Below, piece after piece: positions 56,592-64,000 of a DNA stretch of 64,000 nucleotides. Each line of letters opens with the position of its first letter. Within the stretch, counting starts at the first letter, position 1. A program made the translations under genes and the position numbers. The notes under the pieces are model-generated. The model made no database searches, was not told the origin of the DNA, and saw only the letters and a program-made list of their open reading frames with translations. Origin of the DNA: Ustulina deusta (Eukaryota; Ascomycota; Sordariomycetes; Xylariales; Xylariaceae); contig JAJNNX010000059.1 in assembly GCA_023159155.1 (NCBI GenBank), positions 124,001-188,000 on the forward strand, written 5' to 3'.

Positions 56592-57343
56592 CTACAGCTG
56601 ATCCAAGAAGCCGGTGAAATCCAACGGAATCCGCTCGCCCATCCATACAGCCCTCTCGGAGTGATTCCGCAGCTCGATCGCTGCGTGCGAGCCTTCCTCT
56701 ACCGTGTTTGGATGGATGAGTACAGAGAGCGGGCCCCGCCAGATCACGAGCCACGACACGAAAGCGCCGAATTGCGCCGGCGTGAACAGATTGACCTCGA
56801 ACATGGCTACCGGGTGTGGGCCAATTGGGCGGTCCCAGAACGTATATATCCTAAGTTCCGGGACTGTGTGGCGGTTGAGGGCGTGTTAGCACACTTGCGT
56901 GGGAATGGGATCGAAGCGGATGCAAGGTAGACTTCCTCGAAGAAAAGGGATAGAAATTGAATTGAAGGTCATCAGTGACACTAGACTCACATTCTCTTCG
57001 AATACGCTCCCAAAGAGCTTTGGCGTATTCTGTTTGTTGCTTGTTATTCTGATAATAGTATATGTGTACATCGCTTCAGCATCCCATCAACCTGTCAGCC
57101 TTGAGTCCTGACCTTTGTTTAATTTGTAGGACGAATAAATGAAAGAGGGGTTAGTGGCACCCACAAGCCCCCGCGGCGTCCCTTGTCTAGAGGATCCGCG
57201 AATTTCTCATACGCAGTGCTCAGCTTATCGCTCTTGGGGTTCAGGAAACTCTTCCCGTCCTCGGCCCGCTCATTCGGAAGCGGGGGGGCCTCCTCATATC
57301 CGGCAAGGGGTGAGGGATATGTGCGTTTCTGTATAGGCGTCAT
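56592..57343 (-). CDS. DOPA 4,5-dioxygenase-family protein, three exons
   Basis: Exons 57343-57165, 57073-56991 and 56863-56592 splice to 177 aa. Introns are 91 nt (GTGGGT...CTGAAG) and 127 nt (GTGAGT...ACACAG). The joins rebuild conserved text: 'GRRGG' + 'FDVHIYYYQNN' and 'WERIRRE' + 'FPELRIYTFWDRPIGPHP'. These, with 'AMFEVNLFTPAQFGAFVSWL' and 'GPLSVLIHPNT', are the DOPA-dioxygenase family pattern; the His residues in 'DVHIY', 'GPHP' and 'LIHPN' are the expected metal or substrate ligands. The family cleaves catechol rings, as in betalain and muscaflavin pigments, but many mould members have no known substrate. Opposite-strand frames over the same bases are shadows. No lesion seen. Confidence 0.88.
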
Positions 57344-58740
57344 GGTAAGGTAGCTAGGTTCGATTCAACGAAATGTGATCCTCATGACAGAGGATGTATA
57401 GATTCTCTCCGACGCGGTTTTAATTGCGAACTTTTATTTTTAGCGAGGTGCTTTACTTTGAGATCGGTATTCGCAATCAGTCGGCCAGATCATCTCATTC
57501 ATGGCACTCACCCCGCTCGGTCGACCGAAAATTGGCAGCGTGATCCCGGATCTATAATCCCGAGCCGGCGGCCAATTGGGGCTAGCTGTATTGCTTGGTA
57601 ATTCAAAAGGAAATGACTAATCAATTTCATGTTTCCAATCATCTTGTATTATCAACATAATCTATATCTTGGACTGTCGTAACTTCTTTCAACAGCGTGG
57701 TTATCTGGGCCGGAGTTGGCGTCAGCAGTATTACCATCACAACGAATCACAAACGACCAATATATCACTCACATCCTACCCCCTATGCTCTCTTACTATA
57801 GTTTCAACTTTCCAAATTCAAAAGGTTAATGAAATATTAACGTGAAAGTAAATAGAAGGAACACCTGGCTGCGAGAAATGTTTATGTTAGTGGGTCAGGG
57901 TGTTCAACACATATTTATGGCTTAGTGCTCTGCAGGCAGCCTGATTCGAAAGGCATCTCCGAAAACATAATCACCGTATAAGCACAGGCGATTGCATTTC
58001 TATAAGTTGCTGATATTCTTGGTGGCCGCGAGAGCAATGCATTGTGCATACAAATGTGACGTTCTTGGCATAAAAGCCTTCAGGACCGGAAGTTGCAGGA
58101 CCTAAAATTGAGCAACTTTAGATCTGTAGCAGTCAGCTGTAGCCAGATGCATGTCATCTGCAACTCATGGTTTGCACACTGTATATACACCCCAAAAAAC
58201 GAAGGGGGTATGTGCAAGGTCAGAAAAACGCCAAGTTGCCCAAAATCGAGTGTTTAGAAGTCTTTCAAACGACACTTTTGCAGCTGAATTACTAGCAAAC
58301 ATGTTTCTAGCAAGCAAACTATTTAGTTGGCTAATTAACCCCTTCTTTGACCTTTTTTTTCGACTTTCTTATAAGCTTTATCACAACAGCAAACTGCAGC
58401 TAGATTAGCCATTGACCTAGGTTGTTAACATTTTGTAAGTAGATACAGTGTGCTACACATGACCCGCAGATGACTGCGGGTGATTACTGCAGATCTCACG
58501 TTGCTCCTAAAAATGGAGTCGTGCCACTCGCGAGGAATTGTTTATATAATTAATCCCCAGTTATGATCATAGAATGTCGGAACAAATAAACCCTCGTCGT
58601 AGATACGATGGAAATATTGATAATAATATAGTAAGTATTACAAAAGGTGGGTTGAATTAAAAACAACTAATTTGGAAATATAGCAGCCTTGATGTATGAT
58701 TTTGTAAAGGCTTTAAAGGAGGTGAAAAGAGCGGACGCTT
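57344..58740. other. Spacer, no gene seen
   Basis: The 5' part is the dioxygenase promoter. A forward frame at 58151-58408 has no family resemblance. Nothing else noted. Confidence 0.4.
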
Positions 58741-61020
58741 CCTTTAGTCGCAATATAACTTAGCAACTAACGCTGTTGTGAACTCCGATTTGAGATATTC
58801 TTGGAGCCTAGCTTCGAACAAGGTCTCCTCAGGCGTCGAACTGAGGTCCTCGACGCATGTCAGTTTGGGAAGACCAAAGTGAGCCAAGGTGTTTAGAATA
58901 AATTTTGACAGAAAACCGTCGAACTTATTATCACGAAATCTCCCAATACGTTTCAACCTTGTGCGGCCCTCAGGAAAATGCTTCGTGGTATGTTGGAGGA
59001 TTAGCCCTTGAATATCGTGACCGCGATAGCCATTTAGATCGATTGGTGGCATGAAAAAAGCAAGGGAAAGACTCCTCCTGTCAGGTTTTGGGCCCAAAGT
59101 CAAGCGATACTTGCGCTGGGCGTATTTGCAGGATGGAATACTTCGTTTTGCCTTCTTCGAAAGCGACGCAGAAAGGCTAGGGCAGTCCAGAACCGTCGAG
59201 GCGGGAGCTCTTACAACCGAGAATGAATTGACGCTTCGATTATAGACCTTTTACGTTAGTGCTCGCAGAGGAAATGGACCCAAAAAGATATTCGCCTCCA
59301 AGGTCGACAAAGATATCCCCAAGCCTGGCTAGTGGTTTTACCTCCAAGGATGAGAATGAAACAAGCTCAAATTTGTCGATGTGGCTCGCCTGTGCCTCTA
59401 TGTCATACCTACCCCACCGCATTCCTTGCTGTTGCCCATGACCAGGATGGACCAACCTTTGGGCTACTTTCCTGCATAGTCGGCCCTCGTGTGACTGGGC
59501 TTTCACAATGTCGGAGAAGACATGCAATAAAGTATCGCGGCCAAATTCCTGCAACATACCGGTTTTGGTTTCGTGCTAGGGCAATCCTAGCTATTTCAGA
59601 AATAGCTACTCTTCTATAAGATTCATAAGTCAAGGCCGTTTTGGCGTATTCCTCGATAATGCCTAACCACGCGTGCTGATAGAAACTCTTGTAGAAAAAT
59701 TCCAAGACATTTTTTTCTTGGCCATATACCCATCGTAGGGGGAACCTTGATAGGTCGGGGAGCCTCTGGGAAACACCCCAGTTGATCGAAACTGATCGCA
59801 TCCCCAATACAGTTGGTCGTTTCCGAGGTAGGTGATCCTCGTGGACAGAGTTCTCTCTTGATATACTCAGCTGCGCTGATTAATCTCGGCTCCTGCTATC
59901 GCGGTGCTCCAGTCATTCATGTCAACCAAATGCGACTGAATCTGCTGTCCATTGATATCTATTTCGAATGGGATTTGCGCGACCGCGCCAGGGACGCCGC
60001 CTGACAGGTATCCACGAACCGGTGAACTCCAACAGATCCTGAATGTGCAAATAGCGTTTATATAAACACTGGTCATAGTGGCTGCCTCTTTTCGAAAGTT
60101 TCCCGGCGAATCCTGAAAGATACATTGAGAGTTGATCTAGACATAACGTATTGAAAGCCGGCGGTAATATCTTGATAATGAGAAGGAAGAGTAGTGTCTT
60201 GCTGTCCGGTTTGTAGTTGCCCTGCATTGGCTTGTCTCAACTGTGGGACATCACCGGTCCATCGATGACTTACTGCCACATAAACAGCATTATCTGCGAC
60301 GATCGTGGTCAAGGTACCCACCGCGAACATCCCTGGACCTTGGCTTTTGATATCCAAGAAGCGAGTTGGTAGATTACGTGAAGGTAAACGTTCAGCGAGC
60401 CTCCGACGGAAGCGACACCGTTCATGACTAGCCGAGCAGCTAGCAAGCCAGCTCTGAATTTGGGCAATTGAGGACGGTGAGTCCAACCTTCCGCAGACGT
60501 TGTGTGACATGCAAGTCACTGGGGGAACCTGGCAGAACCTGTTACTGAGTCCATAGAATCATCGAATGCCAATACCGGGACAAGATCAAAATATACATAG
60601 TTCTTTCCCTTCCTCGGTCTGGTATACAATGTAAATTCCACTGTTTAGAACTCCATATTTCTTGTCCCATTGCAATTTAGTTCCCAACCGACTGCTAAAG
60701 AAACGTTCATATCGGCTGTTTATATTTTCGTGCGGACTTGAGCGGATGCGTCGCCACATAGTGAAATACACTGCGCAAGATTGTTGAATTGATGAGATGA
60801 AGGGGGACCAGGAATCGTGCATCGGTCCACCAGCGATTACATCACCCCCCACAGAGAGCTGCGCGTTATCACGGTTTGGAGAGTCAAGTTTGTCGTTCAC
60901 GGCTTGTTCTAGTAGGACGCGACAGATACCACATAGCCGGATAATGTCCAGATCAAATATTGGACGATTCCCAGAGTGATGGGGTGAGGTCCCTGGCCCC
61001 AAAGGTGAAAGCTGCAGCAA
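58741..61020 (-). pseudogene. Decayed HET-domain gene
   Basis: Reverse-strand fragments in all three frames follow the order of one HET protein. From 61020: 'LCGICRVLLEQ' (N-terminal), then from 60519 'LPTRFLDIKSQGPGM' and 'VYVAVSHRWTGD' (HET start), a break at 60139-60137 where TAG replaces the Trp of the usual 'WIDSLCI' (here '(stop)INSQCIFQDS'), then 'EAATMTSVYINAICTF', 'TRITYLGNDQLYWGC', 'ESYRRVAISEIARIALARNQ' and 'GPSWSWA', and finally 'FMPPIDLNGYRGHDIQGLIL' near 59040. The frame changes at least four times and about ten codons are missing before the TAG. Introns cannot explain this. It belongs to a different HET subgroup from the two intact HET genes at 14.8 and 21.7 kb ('YVAVSHRWTG' versus 'LSYTW/ISYSWG'). 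Confidence 0.75.
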
Positions 61021-64000
61021 AGTGCAAGCTAGAAACGATTGGTAATTATGTCGTAGAAGCGAATGGAGTGGATGACTTAGAATCTATCCACCGTGAGGGG
61101 TAGCCCATAAACACCGCCACCCGTACATTCCCGACACCAGCTCGAAAAGGCATTTGAGGGGGTGCGCGAGATGCCTCTGGAAGCACCGCACCGCCACAAT
61201 AACAATGTTGCTCAAAGTAGCAATACTCCAATATCTACAACTAAAAGTTGATTCATGGGACCCAACATCTCCCTCCCCTAAAACGGCTTGTTGGATAACG
61301 GGTTGCTAATTTATTTTCTTCGTCTCCTCCTCCTTCTTCTTCTTTATTTTATTTATTTATTTAATGTTATTAACCCCTAGTCCTGCCGATTAGTCTGTTT
61401 ATTACTATAGCTCAACGGAATTTTGTTCTATCTTTAATTTGTTTTCGTGTAAGCTTACTTTTTTTTGCTGTAGTAAAAGGCTTTTTTACTGTGCCATAGT
61501 GATTTGTATTTTGCCATGGGTCCCGAAGGACATGGGTGCTTTACTTTAGAGGGCTTATGAGTTCCATTCCCTCAACCCTACACTACTGTTATATTTGTAG
61601 TACTATTTTCATGTGCCTTGTGAGATTCAAGCTCGAATATAGTAGATAAAATATGATAGGAGCAAGACCTAATAAATAATTTCAATCATATCAAAAAATT
61701 TCAGGACTCTTCCTTGTCTATAGTTTTTGCTCACGTTTTTTTAATTTTTTAAAAAGGTTATGTCGGCGTTCGGTGTTAAGTAATGATTAGAAGTTCGACT
61801 CGATGGAATAGTTCAAGTAACTACTTAGGCAACAGTTAAGTACCAATTATGATGGTAGTAGGAGGCTTGTCATACAGGCACCTGTCAGCGACTCAGATAA
61901 GAAAGATTCATGATCTGATCTTGTCATGTAACCACTTTTGCTAGCAAAGAAAGTGTTTTGTATAATTATGGTTGAAACTGTCCCTTGGGGAACTATGGGA
62001 TTCTCGCGCGCAAAACATGTTCACCACACCCATACCTTGCATTTAGGAGCGAGAACCTGGCAGATCTAGAGATGTGCCTTTGGCGTAGATGCCGGTGTTG
62101 GCCACTTCATTGTCACTGGTCCGTCTGGGATTTGAAGGAAACATGCATTGAACCAAAATCCCAATCTAGGTATTCAAATGCAAGCGAGAAGCCTATCTCG
62201 GGTGTGGTACAACATGGGTTCATGGAAATGCGGCAAATGAGGAGTTAGAGGGCGGTTGCTATTGTATTTACCCAAACCTTAGGTGAAACCATATCCAATC
62301 GAAAGGCACGAATGTAGACACCCTAATCGCAAGGTATGGCGCGTAAGCTAGCTTAAAAGGTTTGAGACCAGGCTATCTGTTACATGTGAAGAGATGTTAC
62401 TTAGAATTCTGAAGCACGACGAAAGAAAAAAAAAAAAAGGAGGGGTATCTGGCGGTTTCAAAAGATTGAAACAGAATATACCCCCTGTCGGGACCTCGAC
62501 ATGATGGTAGGTGAAAGACACTTGTCGTTGCGCAAAGGTTTCTACAACGCTACTGTGGACTAGGTAGTCTCAACTATATATAGGAATCTTCCTTGTTGTC
62601 CTGGTCCGTGACACCCCCAAAAGCTTAACTCGTGCTCCTTTCAAGCACGACATGAGGTGTTTATAGCAGTCCATGGTACCAACATCACAAGACATGTGTC
62701 ATGGATTTCTATCTGGACGTGTGTGACCCCTAGCGGATGCTGGAAGGAGGGAATCTATATACATATACCTAGTTAGGCAGAGGCCTGGCCGGCAGCTGAT
62801 GATTTTGGAGCCTCCGCGCAATAATAATCATTCCTTCTTTCATGTATTATAGGTACCGGCTCAATGAAGCTGTCAAGTAGTGCCAAAACGTTGCCTGGTA
62901 TGAGGACTAATTATCCCACAGATTTGGGGGAAAATAAATTACTCGCAGGAAGATGACCTGCAGTGCAACTTCAACACCGAGAGAAAAGAAACTAGAGGCG
63001 GTGTGTTATTTCTGTCAGCCTTGCTATTCTCTCAAGTACGTAGTCGGTAGAGTGAATGAGCCTTTAACGCTAAACCATGTACAGTTGGATTGGCTCCGTT
63101 TGCGTCAAGTAGCAGATTGGTGCCTTTACAGCTACCTAGGACATTGTAAGTAGAGGATGCTCGGTATATCTGGTAGGTCATGACTTTCGATTACTTTCCC
63201 ATTATAAAAATAGTTTAATATAAATTTAGGCACACCGCCTATTGCTCTCTATCTACTCTGCACGTCATGTTTAGTTTGCACACTGCATGGGTGAAAAAGA
63301 TGAGCATAAACCACTTACTACCTAGTAGGTAAGAGGAAGAAGCTGTGTCGCCCACTACACATCCTAGCGTAGGCATAAATTACCGACTATATGTAGGCAG
63401 ACACCCCGGGAGCAATGGGTAGCGAGGTAGGTAGGTACACCTATAGTAGAGCTACATATGCTGTTGCAATACCTACCTACCTAGACATAGTACTAGGTAG
63501 GGATGGAGGGGCTACCTGGCCGCCTCACCTTGTAGGTAGCTTGTCAGGAGGGGTTGGGCGGAGACGGAAGGGCTCGTGCATTAAGAGGTGTAGTGTATGT
63601 ATACCAGCTCGATAATCAAGATCGGTAGCCGAAATGTCCGGCAGCTACACTAGGTATGTTCAATACATGGATGAAATCCCATCAAAACAAGGACAGACAC
63701 GGCTTTATTCTGGACTAGAATAGGTTCGGCGTTAAGAACTAACCGAAAGACGTTCCAGACCCTGCGCGCAACAATGATTATTCTCACCGGGACCTACAAT
63801 TCACGGTTCAATGGAAGTTCAACAAGTTGTCTGTGCCTTCGCAAGGGTAGGATTAAACGAGGGTTTCAAGCACCATCCAGTGCACACGGGCGGTAGTGAA
63901 CCAGTAAGAGCAAAGCTAAATAATTAAAAGGATTCCGGTTGGATAGCGGCCGACTCCGACGACTCGCCTCGGTGCACTACCTGTATTGTACCCCTACACC
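61021..64000. other. Gene-poor right edge
   Basis: No frame is supported to the window's end. A/T-rich at 61300-61360 and 61430-61760; an A-run at 62427-62439; dense taggtaggta / cctacctaccta words at 63420-63490. Short open frames at 61985-62248 and 62953-63153 have no family resemblance. Confidence 0.4.

Noticed and set aside
56556..56930. 124-codon forward frame
   Set aside because: Lies opposite exon 3 of the dioxygenase, whose conserved motifs are on the reverse strand.

Overview
The window reads as nuclear DNA of a filamentous ascomycete (Pezizomycotina, probably Sordariomycetes). The evidence is short GT-AG introns (mostly 44-183 nt, many with CTAAC-like branch points), HET-domain and NACHT-ankyrin genes typical of moulds, and orthologues of fungal housekeeping genes (DUO1, MCM10, AIM21, TVP18, RNase H2 subunit B, a SurE-TTL fusion). 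I saw no rRNA, tRNA, CRISPR array or telomere repeat. Gene models below were spliced by hand from reading frame and splice consensus.

Layout. 1-13 kb is a mixed accessory region: a 703-aa membrane protein, an F-box protein, a broken conserved gene, a Rex4-like exonuclease, a RecQ helicase scrap and a six-exon S41-family peptidase. Three copies of a ~60-bp palindromic element lie among them. 13.4-24.8 kb is a self/non-self recognition island: a HET gene inside a candidate pair of terminal inverted repeats, a Helo-like-NACHT-ankyrin gene stopped by one TGA codon, and a second HET gene on the other strand, followed by another inverted-repeat element holding an 18-bp minisatellite. 25.9-42.6 kb is a conserved core block: SurE-TTL, an uncharacterised S/T-P-rich protein, DUO1, RNH202, MCM10 and AIM21.

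42.6-64 kb is gene-poor. It holds TVP18, a cytochrome P450, a dead SAM methyltransferase with two stops, a small DOPA 4,5-dioxygenase-like gene whose three exons had to be assembled, and a heavily decayed HET gene. P450, methyltransferase and dioxygenase lie within 7 kb and could be the remains of a secondary-metabolism locus, although their strands differ and no backbone enzyme is present.

How the genes work together. The core block covers separate cell functions: kinetochore, replication, ribonucleotide removal, actin patches and Golgi. The most coherent system is the HET / NLR / HET group, which resembles fungal incompatibility and innate-immunity loci. It shows the decay (nonsense codons, inverted-repeat elements, a further dead HET copy at 59-61 kb) expected of fast-turning-over recognition genes.
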